58,398 nt of DNA, from contig NZ_JBFHFC010000013.1 of the NCBI RefSeq assembly GCF_041583835.1, positions 1-58,398 on the forward strand, in the 5' to 3' direction. Under the pieces are notes generated by a model. The model was not told the origin of the DNA. It saw nothing but the letters and a program-made list of their open reading frames with translations, and did not search any database. Positions 8,158 through 16,261 of this stretch are shown piece by piece. This DNA comes from Thiomicrorhabdus sp041583835. GTDB taxonomy: Bacteria; Pseudomonadota; Gammaproteobacteria; Thiomicrospirales; Thiomicrospiraceae. The position numbers were made by a program, and so were the translations under genes. How positions within the stretch are numbered: position 1 is the first letter of the stretch; the number at the start of each line of letters is the position of its first letter.

Positions 8158-9165
8158 GTGTTCAAGTCACTGTTTCGTTATGACGATGCCTTGTGGCCTA
8201 ACGTGATGGCGTTGAGTTACGTTCTGTTTGGTTACGGTTTCGGTCTTTATGGTCTAGTTTCGGATTACATCGTGCTGAATGTCGTCGGTGTCATACTGGT
8301 GGCGCACAGCATGGTGATTGCCGCCTATCTAATCCACGAGTGCGCTCACGAGAGCCTGTTCAAGGATCGACGTTTCAATCGATGGTACAGCGAACTGTTG
8401 CTTTGGATTTGCGGTTCCAGTTACAGCAGTTTCGAAGATATCAAACGCAAACATAATCGCCACCACAGCGATCGAGCAGATATCGTTTCTTTCGATTTCC
8501 GTACCCGTCTTTTGCAATACCCGCTCACGCTTAAAATCATTCAAATTTTAGAGTGGTTTTACATTCCGGCTCTTGAGGTGCTGATGCACGCCTTGGTGAT
8601 TGTTTTGCCGTTCGTCAAAGAAAGCCGTAAGCCGCGCCGGGGAAGAGTGTTGTTGTTTTTGATTCTGCGCGGTCTGTTTTTCGTCGGGTTGGTTTCCATC
8701 TCTTGGAAAATTCTGATTCTGTATCCAATCGCTTATATGTTGTTTTTGACGGTAATGCGCTTTATGGACGTGCACCAGCATACCTATGAACTGTTTGAAA
8801 CGCTCGATCAAAAGCGCGGCCCGGAAGCCAAGCTGAGAGATATGGAGTTCGAACATCACAATACGTATTCGAATCTGCTGTCGGAACGTTATCCGTGGCT
8901 GAATCTGCTGGTGTTGAATTTCTGTTACCACAATGTACATCATGACCAGCAGGTTCAACCTTGGTACCGGTTGCGTCGTCTGCACGAACAGAACTACGGC
9001 GACGACGAGCGGCAGGTTCTGACTTTCAGACATTTAATTAAGAGTTACCACCGTTATCGGGTTCCTAGAATCCTGAATGCGGATCCGATTAATTTGAACG
9101 TTAAGCAAAATGAAGGCGAGACTTTCATTGGTGTGGACGGCGTCTCTTTTTTGACGGCGCACTGA
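8158..9165 (+). CDS. Fatty acid desaturase-like membrane di-iron oxygenase
   Basis: 335 aa from a GTG at 8158 with GAAGGGG upstream. Histidine boxes of the membrane desaturase/hydroxylase superfamily are present: HECAH (60-64), HNRHH (99-103) and HNVHH (258-262), plus the extra pairs HQH (206-208) and HH (233-234). Hydrophobic segments near 20-58, 78-90, 125-155 and 163-200 fit a multi-pass inner-membrane protein. The RFMDVHQHTYE stretch recalls MocD-like oxygenases acting on small solutes rather than acyl lipids; this is an impression, not an alignment. The riboswitch 5' of it and the nearby guanidine pathway suggest oxidation of a substituted guanidine or related amine. Substrate unknown. 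Confidence 0.75.
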   Translation: MFKSLFRYDDALWPNVMALSYVLFGYGFGLYGLVSDYIVLNVVGVILVAHSMVIAAYLIHECAHESLFKDRRFNRWYSELLLWICGSSYSSFEDIKRKHNRHHSDRADIVSFDFRTRLLQYPLTLKIIQILEWFYIPALEVLMHALVIVLPFVKESRKPRRGRVLLFLILRGLFFVGLVSISWKILILYPIAYMLFLTVMRFMDVHQHTYELFETLDQKRGPEAKLRDMEFEHHNTYSNLLSERYPWLNLLVLNFCYHNVHHDQQVQPWYRLRRLHEQNYGDDERQVLTFRHLIKSYHRYRVPRILNADPINLNVKQNEGETFIGVDGVSFLTAH

Positions 9166-9202
9166 GTGCGGTTGTTTAAAACGGTTTAAAAGGAATGAAA
9201 AT

Positions 9203-9985
9203 ATGACACAAGTTAAGAAGTTTTGGCCGATTTTGACTGGCACGCACCATTATGAAAAAACGCTTTCGACCCGTAACAAAGGGCAAGGTACGTTTATCGA
9301 TGCGCCGATTCTGGCGTATCTGATCGAAACCAATAACGGCCGTATTCTGTTTGATGTCGGGTGTGATTATCACAAGATCAAAGAGCAGGAACAGCGTAAA
9401 CACTATTATGAGAATGAAGCGTTTCCGTTCGGGCCTCCGGAGATGACCGAAGAGCAAAGATTACCGAATAAATTGGAGATTCTTGGTTTGTCACCGTTGG
9501 ATGTGGACTTGGTGTTTTGCAGTCACTTGCACTTCGATCATGCCGGCGGGTTGTGCGAATTCTGTCATGCGGACGTGCATGTGCATCAGCGTGAGTTGGA
9601 AGCGGCGAAACAGCCGGCCGACGACGCCTATTTTGCAGAGGATTTTTCCATGCCTTTGAACTGGAAAATTCAGACCGGAGAGTACGACTTGATTGAAGGC
9701 GTTCGTGCGATCGAGACGCCGGGCCACACGGCCGGACATATGTCGATGTTGATCGAATTGCCGAAAGGATCGCCGATCTTGTTGGCAGGTGACGCGGCGG
9801 ATTTGACCGAGAACCTGGAGCAGGAAATCGCTCCGGGATTGTGTTGGCAGGATCGAGACGATTTGGCGATCGAAAGTATTCAGAAGCTAAAGCGGTTAGG
9901 TCTGGAAACCGGTGCTAACTTGTGGCCGAACCACGATATGGAATTTTTTAAGAAACACAACGTGTTCCCTAATTTCTTCGAGTAG
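9203..9985 (+). CDS. Metallo-beta-lactamase-fold hydrolase (lactonase-like)
   Basis: 260 aa with a complete two-metal site: H108-x-H110-x-D112-H113 in SHLHFDHAGG, H175 in ETPGHTAGH, D197 in LLAGDAAD and H244 in WPNHD. No signal peptide, so cytoplasmic. The layout fits the AiiA/AttM-type lactonases and related hydrolases of small esters, lactones or amides. It lies 37 nt after the desaturase-like gene and 8 nt before the TIM-barrel gene, so it belongs to the operon under the second guanidine-II riboswitch. Its substrate may be the oxygenase product; that is inference. Confidence 0.8.
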   Translation: MTQVKKFWPILTGTHHYEKTLSTRNKGQGTFIDAPILAYLIETNNGRILFDVGCDYHKIKEQEQRKHYYENEAFPFGPPEMTEEQRLPNKLEILGLSPLDVDLVFCSHLHFDHAGGLCEFCHADVHVHQRELEAAKQPADDAYFAEDFSMPLNWKIQTGEYDLIEGVRAIETPGHTAGHMSMLIELPKGSPILLAGDAADLTENLEQEIAPGLCWQDRDDLAIESIQKLKRLGLETGANLWPNHDMEFFKKHNVFPNFFE

Positions 9986-9993
9986 ATTTTACG

Positions 9994-10836
9994 ATGCAAT
10001 TAAAAACCTTTAAAACATTATGGGGTTGTGATTTGCCGATCGAACAGGCCGCAGCGCAAGCTGTCGAATCCGGATTTCAGGGAATCGAAGGGCGTGCACC
10101 GGTCGACGCTCAAGAGCGGGCTGAATGGTCGGCGGCATTTGAGCAGGCTGGTCTGGATTACATTGCCGAAATTGTCACCGGCGGAGATTATGTGCCGCAT
10201 GCCAGCGCCACGCCGGAACAGCATCTGCGCGATATTAAAGAAGGGATCGAAAACAGTCTGCCGTTGAAACCGCTATTTGCAACCTGTATCGGCGGTTATG
10301 ACGCCTGGCCGGAGAGCGAGAGCATCGACTTTTTTAAAACTGCGATTGCGTTAGCGGATAGCTACGATTTGCCGATTAACTTCGAGACGCACCGTAGCCG
10401 TTCTTTATTTAATCCTTGGGTGACGCAACGCATCGCCGAAGCGATCCCAGAAATGCGCTTCACACTGGATATCAGTCACTGGTGTGCAGTCTGCGAACGT
10501 TTGATGGATTCTGAAATTTCGGTGATCGAAAAGATCCTGCCGCAAGTGAAACACATTCACGCGCGGGTCGGATACGATCAAGGTCCGCAGGTGCCGCATC
10601 CGGCTGCACCGGAATACGTTAACGCACTGCATTCGCATCAGACGATTTGGTCGTTGGTGTGGCAAGTCCAAAAGGAGGCAGGCAATGCCGTCACAACAAT
10701 GACGCCGGAATTCGGTCCGGACGGTTATTTGCATCTACTTCCGTTTACACAGGCTCCGGTCGCCGATCTCTGGGAAATCAACCAGTGGATGGGGCGCACC
10801 GAACGAGCACATTTCGAAAATTTTTCTCAACGATAA
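9994..10836 (+). CDS. Sugar phosphate isomerase/epimerase-like TIM-barrel protein
   Basis: 280 aa with the AP endonuclease 2/xylose isomerase-like barrel pattern: GFQGIEGRAP near residue 25, INFETHRSRS near 128, FTLDISHW near 155, HIHARVG near 186 and a terminal TPEFGPDGY. Glu, Asp and His residues at strand ends would bind a divalent metal. Families of this fold isomerise or cleave sugars, inositols and hydroxy acids, so the precise reaction cannot be named. It starts 8 nt after the hydrolase stop and is followed by the DMT transporter, inside the guanidine-II-controlled operon. Confidence 0.75.
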   Translation: MQLKTFKTLWGCDLPIEQAAAQAVESGFQGIEGRAPVDAQERAEWSAAFEQAGLDYIAEIVTGGDYVPHASATPEQHLRDIKEGIENSLPLKPLFATCIGGYDAWPESESIDFFKTAIALADSYDLPINFETHRSRSLFNPWVTQRIAEAIPEMRFTLDISHWCAVCERLMDSEISVIEKILPQVKHIHARVGYDQGPQVPHPAAPEYVNALHSHQTIWSLVWQVQKEAGNAVTTMTPEFGPDGYLHLLPFTQAPVADLWEINQWMGRTERAHFENFSQR

Positions 10837-10873
10837 TTCATTTATCAAGCATTCAAATTTATAAGGATAGGAT

Positions 10874-11728
10874 ATGAGCGCTTTTCCGGTGGCTGTGTTG
10901 TTTGTTGCCTCAATTTTGTGGGGCTTGACCTGGTTGCCCCTTAAATACCTTAATCAGTTGGGGTTTGACGGCCTGCCGTTGACGTTGTTTGTTTATTTGC
11001 TGATTTTTATTATTATGATCCCTTGGGTTTGGAATCAGCGTCACTATGTGAAAACCCATTGGAAAGTGTTGATTGGGGTGGCTTTATTGGGAGGCGGCGC
11101 GCAGTTGGCGTTTAATACGGCCCTGATTTACGGTGATGTGATTCGGGTGATGGTGCTGTTTTATCTGGTACCGATCTGGGGTGTACTCGGCGGACGTATT
11201 TTCTTGCACGAACAGGTCGATAACTGGCGTTGGCTAGGCGTCGGATTGGCTATTATCGGAGCGTTTCTCATCGTCGGCGGGTTTAATGCATTTATTTCGC
11301 CGCCGTCGTGGATCGATGTGTTGGCTCTGCTTTCCGGATTTCTGTTTGCGATGAATAATGTGGTATTCCGCGCATCTCAAGACGTTCCGGTTAAGATCAA
11401 ACTGACTTCGATGTTTTTTGGTGCGGTTGCTTTGGCCGGTGGGGCGGTATTAATGTCGGGGGATAGCGTATCCGTTGACCAGGGATGGGAAGCCTGGGGT
11501 GTACTGTTCCTATATGCCGCAGTCTGGATGATGATTGCCAATTTCGCAACCCAGTGGGCGGTGACGCAAATGGAGACCGGGCGTTCTTCGATTATCGTGA
11601 TTATGGAGTTGGTCACGGCGGTCGTTTCCGCCAGTTTGATCCTGGGCGAAACCATGGCGCCGGTCGAAATGGTCGGGGGAAGTTTCATTTTATTGGCCGC
11701 GTTGATTGAAGCGAGTAGGGCGAAATAA
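10874..11728 (+). CDS. EamA/DMT-family transporter (10 transmembrane segments)
   Basis: 284 aa, almost wholly hydrophobic, with two EamA repeats: N-terminal half opening with ASILWGLTWLPLK and C-terminal half from about residue 145 (LALLSGFLFAMNNVVFR). DMT carriers move metabolites or drugs across the inner membrane. They are distant relatives of the 4-TM SMR guanidinium exporters (Gdx) often found under guanidine riboswitches. In this operon I infer export or exchange of a guanidinium-like compound. It is the last gene of the tight desaturase-hydrolase-isomerase run; a 186-nt gap follows. Confidence 0.8.
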   Translation: MSAFPVAVLFVASILWGLTWLPLKYLNQLGFDGLPLTLFVYLLIFIIMIPWVWNQRHYVKTHWKVLIGVALLGGGAQLAFNTALIYGDVIRVMVLFYLVPIWGVLGGRIFLHEQVDNWRWLGVGLAIIGAFLIVGGFNAFISPPSWIDVLALLSGFLFAMNNVVFRASQDVPVKIKLTSMFFGAVALAGGAVLMSGDSVSVDQGWEAWGVLFLYAAVWMMIANFATQWAVTQMETGRSSIIVIMELVTAVVSASLILGETMAPVEMVGGSFILLAALIEASRAK

Positions 11729-11914
11729 ATTTTTCGCACCAAACTGGCCTTTTGAACCAACATGGACAGGTATTTTGAAGCTAATTTTTTTCACAAACAG
11801 CCATTATTTTCATTACCTGTTGTTTTTAAAGGGATTTTATATTTATTGGCATGCAAAGTGATTAGTGATTATTACCTTTTGTATAAATCGTAATAATTTT
11901 TAGGAGGTACGATT

Positions 11915-12895
11915 ATGTTGGGTGGCAAAAAAATTCTAGGTGCTTTGGCTGGTTTGTTCCTTTCGGCGCAAGCTTTATCGGTAAATGCGGAACCATTGAA
12001 GATCGGATACAGTGACTGGCCTGGCTGGGTAGCTTGGGAAGTGGCTGTTGAAAAGAAATGGTTTGCAGAAGAAGGTGTTGACGTACAGTTCGAATGGTTC
12101 GACTACGTTGCTTCTATGGACGCTTTCGCAGCGGGTCAGATTGATGCGGTAGGTATGACAAATGGTGATGCTTTGGTAACGGGTGCGACCGGTGCGAAAA
12201 GTGTCATGATTATTATGAACGATTACAGTAACGGTAACGACATGGTTATCGGTGCACCGGGTATCAACTCTGTTAAGGATTTGGCCGGTAAGAAAATCGG
12301 TGTTGAAGTTGGTTTCGTAAGTCACTTGTTGCTTTTGAATGCACTTGAAAAGAACGGTTTGACCGAAGCGGATGTTGAGTTGGTTAACGTTCCGACAAAC
12401 GAAACGCCTCAGGTTCTGGCTTCCGGTCAGGTTGATGCAATCGTTGCTTGGCAGCCAAGTTCAGGTTCTGCATTGCAGTTGGTTCCTGGTTCTAAAGCGA
12501 TTTACACCAGTAAGAACGAACCTGGTCTGATCTATGACTTATTGGCAGTTTCTCCAAGCAGCTTGGCTTCTAACCGTGCTGATTGGGAAAAAGTCGCTAA
12601 GGTTTGGTATAAGGCAGTTGACTATATCAATGATCCTAAGACTCGTGACGATGCGATCGCTATCATGGCTTCACGTGTAGGTTTGTCTCCTGACGAGTAC
12701 AAACAGTTCATCGAAGGGACTAAAATCCTGACTTTGGACGAAGCGAAAGCGCACTTTAAGAAAGGTGACGGATTCGACTCTCTATATGGTTCTACCAAGA
12801 TCTCCGACGATTTCAACATCGCCAACAAGGTCTACGATACGCCACAGAGTGTAGATGCGTACATCGATCCTTCAATCACAATGGGATTGAAATAA
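11915..12895 (+). CDS. NitT/TauT-type ABC transporter periplasmic substrate-binding protein (orphan)
   Basis: 326 aa with an N-terminal signal peptide ending near NAEP (about residue 25). The mature start KIGYSDWPGWVAWEVA and the FAAGQIDAVGMTNGDA and GQVDAIVAWQP segments are typical of NMT1/SsuA-like binding proteins. It resembles the binding proteins found beside urea carboxylases. No permease or ATPase lies next to it; the ATPase end at position 1 may belong to its partner system. A strong ribosome site TAGGAGG precedes the ATG. Codon use looks plainer, with more AAA/GGT-type codons than its neighbours, compatible with high expression. Likely captures guanidine or a related nitrogen compound. 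Confidence 0.85.
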   Translation: MLGGKKILGALAGLFLSAQALSVNAEPLKIGYSDWPGWVAWEVAVEKKWFAEEGVDVQFEWFDYVASMDAFAAGQIDAVGMTNGDALVTGATGAKSVMIIMNDYSNGNDMVIGAPGINSVKDLAGKKIGVEVGFVSHLLLLNALEKNGLTEADVELVNVPTNETPQVLASGQVDAIVAWQPSSGSALQLVPGSKAIYTSKNEPGLIYDLLAVSPSSLASNRADWEKVAKVWYKAVDYINDPKTRDDAIAIMASRVGLSPDEYKQFIEGTKILTLDEAKAHFKKGDGFDSLYGSTKISDDFNIANKVYDTPQSVDAYIDPSITMGLK

Positions 12896-12946
12896 TCTCA
12901 AGGTTTGAAAAGATTGTTTTCTTAGTTTAACTATTTTCTTAATCCA

Positions 12947-12969
12947 GCTGCCGCGATTCTCGCGGCGGC
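12947..12969 (+). terminator. Strong hairpin after the binding-protein gene
   Basis: A 10-bp GC-rich stem (12947-12956 with 12960-12969, one G-T) with a 3-nt loop lies 52 nt past the stop. No T run follows, so it may be a weak terminator, an RNA end-protecting hairpin that keeps binding-protein mRNA abundant, or both. The remaining bases up to 13079 show no gene. Confidence 0.45.
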
Positions 12970-13079
12970 TTACTCCTATTAACCCCACAAAATACGATAT
13001 GCCTGACGACCTCTAAATAGGTTGTGTGGTTGGGTGTGTCTATATTTTATTGCTCAGTAGGATGAGCGGGGAGAACAGT

Positions 13080-13847
13080 ATGAATCAATGGCATCAAATG
13101 ACATGGGAAGAGATCGGGCAACTGGTCGACTCTGGTATGGATGCAGCGTTGCTACCAGTCGGTGCGACTGAACAGCACGGTCCTCATTTGGGTTGCGGTA
13201 TGGACTCGGAGATCGCTGAAAAGCTAAGTCTTCAGGTTGCCGATAACACTCAAATCGCTTTATTACCCACTTTACCTTACGGGTGCTCGATCGGGCATTC
13301 ACAACGTTGGCCGGGAACGATTGCCCTACAGCCTAAAACCATGATCGATGTGGTCAAGGAAATCGGTGATTGGGTTTATGCCTCAGGCTTTAAGCGTCTG
13401 TTTATTTTAAACAGCCACGTTTCCAACTTTGCGCCTTTGCGTTGCGCTTTAGAAATGTTACGGGCGGAGCATGACGATTTTATGGTCGCGATTATCAATT
13501 CGGCTTCCGTCAGCGAACGCGTTAAGCAGCGGCATTTTGAAGACGCGGATGATTGGCACGCCAATGAGGCGGAAACCTCTTTGATGATGGCCGTCGCGCC
13601 GGAATTGGTAAGGGAGTCCCGTATACCGGAGAGTGACGATCCCGATCGAACCGAAGATTGCGTGTTTTCGCATCCGGTCAATCGGACCAGTCTCAATGGC
13701 GTTACGGGCAAGCCGAGTCTTGCAAGTGTAGAGAAGGGTGAAGAGTTGTTCGCCTGGATGGTAGAAGATTTAAGTGGAGTTGTGACGAAGGGTATGCGAG
13801 AAGAGCCCCCTTTGGCACACGGTTATTTTGAAAAAGTTAAAAGTTAG
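13080..13847 (+). CDS. Creatininase-family amidohydrolase
   Basis: 255 aa from the ATG at 13080, chosen because GGGGAG lies 7-12 nt upstream; an in-frame GTG at 13026 would add 18 unlikely residues. Metal ligands are visible in LLPVGATEQHGPH (E31, H33, H36) and D42. H113 lies in NSHVSN, where the family usually reads NGHGGN, so the glycine pair is replaced. An ANEAETS segment supplies the later glutamates. Family members open creatinine or act on related cyclic amides and formamides. The location next to a guanidine regulon and a GlnT gene fits use of creatinine-like or other N-rich compounds, but the unusual loop argues against assuming true creatininase activity. Confidence 0.8.
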   Translation: MNQWHQMTWEEIGQLVDSGMDAALLPVGATEQHGPHLGCGMDSEIAEKLSLQVADNTQIALLPTLPYGCSIGHSQRWPGTIALQPKTMIDVVKEIGDWVYASGFKRLFILNSHVSNFAPLRCALEMLRAEHDDFMVAIINSASVSERVKQRHFEDADDWHANEAETSLMMAVAPELVRESRIPESDDPDRTEDCVFSHPVNRTSLNGVTGKPSLASVEKGEELFAWMVEDLSGVVTKGMREEPPLAHGYFEKVKS

Positions 13848-13868
13848 AAGAAAGGTTAAAAGAAAATT

Positions 13869-15230
13869 ATGAACAGTAAATTTGATGTAGAAGATACGAA
13901 ACGCAAGTTACAAGCTGCCGGTGTTAAATATTGCATCGGTGCGTATGTCGATATTCATGGTATTCCTAAAGGGAAATTCGTTCCGATTGAGCACTTGGAT
14001 CACATGGTGAAAGGTTCGGAATTGTATACCGGTTATGCACTTGACGGTTTGGGTCAGGCGCCTAACGAAGACGAGATCGCATCGGTTCCGGACTTGGACA
14101 GTTTGATTCAGTTGCCTTGGCAGCCTGAAGTGGCTTGGATGGCAGCGGACAACACCTTGCATGGCGAGCCGTACGAAATCAACACCCGTGTCGCACTTAA
14201 GAAAGTATTGGCGGAAGCGGAAGAGATGGGCTTCGGCTTCAATCTGGGTATCGAGTGTGAATTGTTTGTTTTGAAAGAAGAGGAAGACGGAACGCTGTCG
14301 GTTCCGGATAAGGATGATAAGTTGATCAAGCCTTGTTACGACGTGCGCAGCTTCATGAACCGATTCACTTGGTTGGATAAGATGGCGACCACCATCAATG
14401 ATTTGGGGTGGGATTTGTACTCTTTGGATCACGAAGATGCGAACGGTCAGTATGAGTTCGACTTCCAGTACAGCGATGCATTGACGATGTGTGACCGCTT
14501 CATCTTCTTCCGTTACATGGCGAAACACTATGCGCAGGAAGAAGGTTTGTTGGCAACCTTCATGCCTAAGCCGTTTGCGGACAAGACCGGTAACGGTGCG
14601 CACTTCAACATGTCGTTGTTCGACAAAGAGACCGGCGAAAACGTCTTCAAGTGCGATCCTAAAGACGATCCGCGCGGTCTAGGTTTGACCGAAATCGGTT
14701 ACCAGTTCATCGCGGGTGTCCTGAAGCACGGTCCAGCATTGTGTGCCGTGTTCTCGCCGACGGTGAACAGTTATAAGCGTTTGGTCAGACAGGGTGCGAT
14801 GGCGACCTTCTCTTGGGCGCCGGTATTCAACTCGTTCGGTTCCAACAACCGTACCAACTCGGTGCGTGTTCCAATGGGCGGCGGACGTTTCGAATCGCGT
14901 AACGCCGACGGTGCGGTTAACCCATACTTGGCGGCAGCCTTAGTGTTGGCGGCCGGTCTTCAGGGGATTCGCGAGAAGTTGGATCCGGGCCAGGCTCAGG
15001 AAGAGAACTTGTACGAATATACCGAAGAGCAGTTGGCTGAAAAGGGAATCGAATTCCTGCCTCAGAACCTTGCGGAAGCGGTTGAAGCGTTCGATAGCGA
15101 TCCGTTTGTCGAAGAGGTGCTTGGTAAAGGGCTTAAAGACGAGTTCGTCAAGTACAAAACTATGGAATGGGAAGAGTACCACCGTACGATTTCTGCATGG
15201 GAAATCAAACGATACAGTCACATGTTCTAA
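13869..15230 (+). CDS. glnT: Glutamine synthetase, GlnT/type III-like (possible gamma-glutamylamide synthetase)
   Basis: 453 aa. The opening GVKYCIGAYVDIHGIPKGK and the catalytic-domain signatures GIECELFVL, NGAHFNMSLF, NSYKRLV and GGGRFESRNADGAVNPYLA mark a class I-fold glutamine synthetase of the GlnT group. The tail lacks the adenylylation loop of GlnA. Relatives in methylotrophs ligate glutamate to methylamine or other alkylamines. It lies 21 nt after the creatininase gene (ribosome site AAGAAAGG) and ends in a strong terminator. I infer assimilation of ammonia or an alkylamine freed by the pathway upstream. Confidence 0.85.
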   Translation: MNSKFDVEDTKRKLQAAGVKYCIGAYVDIHGIPKGKFVPIEHLDHMVKGSELYTGYALDGLGQAPNEDEIASVPDLDSLIQLPWQPEVAWMAADNTLHGEPYEINTRVALKKVLAEAEEMGFGFNLGIECELFVLKEEEDGTLSVPDKDDKLIKPCYDVRSFMNRFTWLDKMATTINDLGWDLYSLDHEDANGQYEFDFQYSDALTMCDRFIFFRYMAKHYAQEEGLLATFMPKPFADKTGNGAHFNMSLFDKETGENVFKCDPKDDPRGLGLTEIGYQFIAGVLKHGPALCAVFSPTVNSYKRLVRQGAMATFSWAPVFNSFGSNNRTNSVRVPMGGGRFESRNADGAVNPYLAAALVLAAGLQGIREKLDPGQAQEENLYEYTEEQLAEKGIEFLPQNLAEAVEAFDSDPFVEEVLGKGLKDEFVKYKTMEWEEYHRTISAWEIKRYSHMF

Positions 15231-15252
15231 GAGTGGTAATCGTTCGATTGTT

Positions 15253-15280
15253 AAAAGCGGCCTATATGGCCGCTTTTTTT
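15253..15280 (+). terminator. Rho-independent terminator of the creatininase-glnT operon
   Basis: A 10-bp stem (AAAAGCGGCC at 15253-15262 with GGCCGCTTTT at 15268-15277), a TATAT loop and a run of seven T form a textbook intrinsic terminator 22 nt after the glnT stop. Confidence 0.93.
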
Positions 15281-15592
15281 GTGGCGTAATTTGGTGGTTA
15301 GTGCAGTGTCGGAACGGGCGGATTGGTTAGAGAGGCGAATGTTTAGGAAATTGTTCTATTGCGAGTTTGAAATTATTTGAGTGCTTATCTTCAGTTGGAT
15401 TTTCTCAAGGAATTTAAGTTGAAGCTAATATAAATAGCATTGATTTAAAGCAAAAAATAATTAGCAGTATTACGTATTGGTTTTTGTTAGTATTTAATTG
15501 AACGCGGTATTTAATACTTTTGGTGTTCAAAACTCAGGCTGTTCTTATTCTGAGTTTTATTAACCAACCAATCTGAGTTAAGGACGAAATTA
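15281..15592 (+). promoter_or_regulatory. AT-rich intergenic region with a structured leader before the small periplasmic protein gene
   Basis: No gene is visible in these 312 bases. Near the 3' end a perfect 9-bp hairpin (AAAACTCAG at 15529-15537 with CTGAGTTTT at 15550-15558) resembles a terminator stem. A second CTGAGTT copy at 15573-15579, next to the ribosome site AAGGA, could pair with the same AACTCAG strand. The leader may therefore switch between two folds. Upstream AT-rich stretches could hold the promoter, but I cannot choose one. Confidence 0.45.
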
Positions 15593-15910
15593 ATGAAAAA
15601 ATTAGCGCTTTTAGCCGTCAGTACAGCTATGTTCGGTTTAACGTTATCAAGCGTCGCGACAGCTAATCCACAGAAAGATGCTCGACAAATGCTAATTCAA
15701 GAAAAAATGGAATTGTTGGCCGGCACGCAAAACCTGATGCAATTAGAAATTCAGTCTCATTTCAAAAGAGCGCAAGTGATTCAAGGGTATCAAATGTGTA
15801 TTCAGGCCAGTGTAAAAAAAGACGACTTTAGAGTCTGTAAAATGAAATTTAAAAAAGATCAGAAATTGCTGGATACGGAAGTTGCGAGCTTAAGAGAGCT
15901 TAATCGGTAA
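15593..15910 (+). CDS. Small exported helical protein of unknown function
   Basis: 105 aa. A clear signal peptide (MKKLALLAVSTAMFG...) ends near ATAN, leaving about 80 residues rich in Lys, Gln, Met and Leu that look alpha-helical. Two cysteines (MCIQ and VCKM) sit about 15 residues apart and could form a disulfide in the periplasm. I do not recognise a family. It is a single-gene unit, bounded by terminators on both sides, with an AAGGA ribosome site and a folded leader. Confidence 0.7.
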   Translation: MKKLALLAVSTAMFGLTLSSVATANPQKDARQMLIQEKMELLAGTQNLMQLEIQSHFKRAQVIQGYQMCIQASVKKDDFRVCKMKFKKDQKLLDTEVASLRELNR

Positions 15911-15951
15911 ACCGCTGCTTTTGATTTTTAAAAATTAGTTTTGTTAACCTT

Positions 15952-15984
15952 GCTCTGCTGCCAACGTGGTTGCAGGGCTTTTTT
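15952..15984 (+). terminator. Rho-independent terminator after the small periplasmic protein gene
   Basis: Stem GCTCTGC (15952-15958) with GCAGGGC (15972-15978, one G-T) encloses an inner CCA/TGG stem and is followed by six T. Confidence 0.85.
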
Positions 15985-16261
15985 GTGTTCAAGTCTTTAT
16001 ACGTGCATAACGATGCGCGATGTTTGGAAGTTTTGGAAAATGAAATAGTGTCTGGGTATTTTTAGTTTTGTTTGTTTACAAATGTAACGCCCGAACACTC
16101 CTGATTTGAAGCGGGCATTTCCGGTAAGTAAACGTTTGTGGTCGGGATTGGAATGGCTCCTGTTTTCTATAATTTTTCTTGTCATAAAACTATAAACAAG
16201 TTTGGGGTGAGCTTCAGCGGTTTCTGGTTTACAATACTTCTTTCTGTATGGTTATAAACAT
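15985..16261. other. Intergenic region upstream of the type II secretion operon
   Basis: No coding sequence is supported. It holds an inverted repeat TTTGT-TT-ACAAA at 16071-16082, a GCCCG/CGGGC pair (16089-16093 and 16112-16116) and a possible -10 box TACAAT at 16230-16235, about 27 nt before the gspC start. No good -35 box matches it. The promoter of the gsp operon presumably lies here. Confidence 0.35.

Noticed and set aside
7973..8206. 77-aa open frame before the desaturase-like gene
   Set aside because: It runs through both riboswitch hairpins and into the desaturase gene in another frame; no protein features.
11846..11866. TTGGCATGCAAAGTG resembling a sigma-54 promoter upstream of the binding-protein gene
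   Set aside because: The GG and GC elements are not at the required spacing.
13001..13012. ACGA loop-like sequence before the creatininase gene, as a third guanidine-II hairpin
   Set aside because: Only one base pair can form around the ACGA, and no second ACGR hairpin lies nearby.
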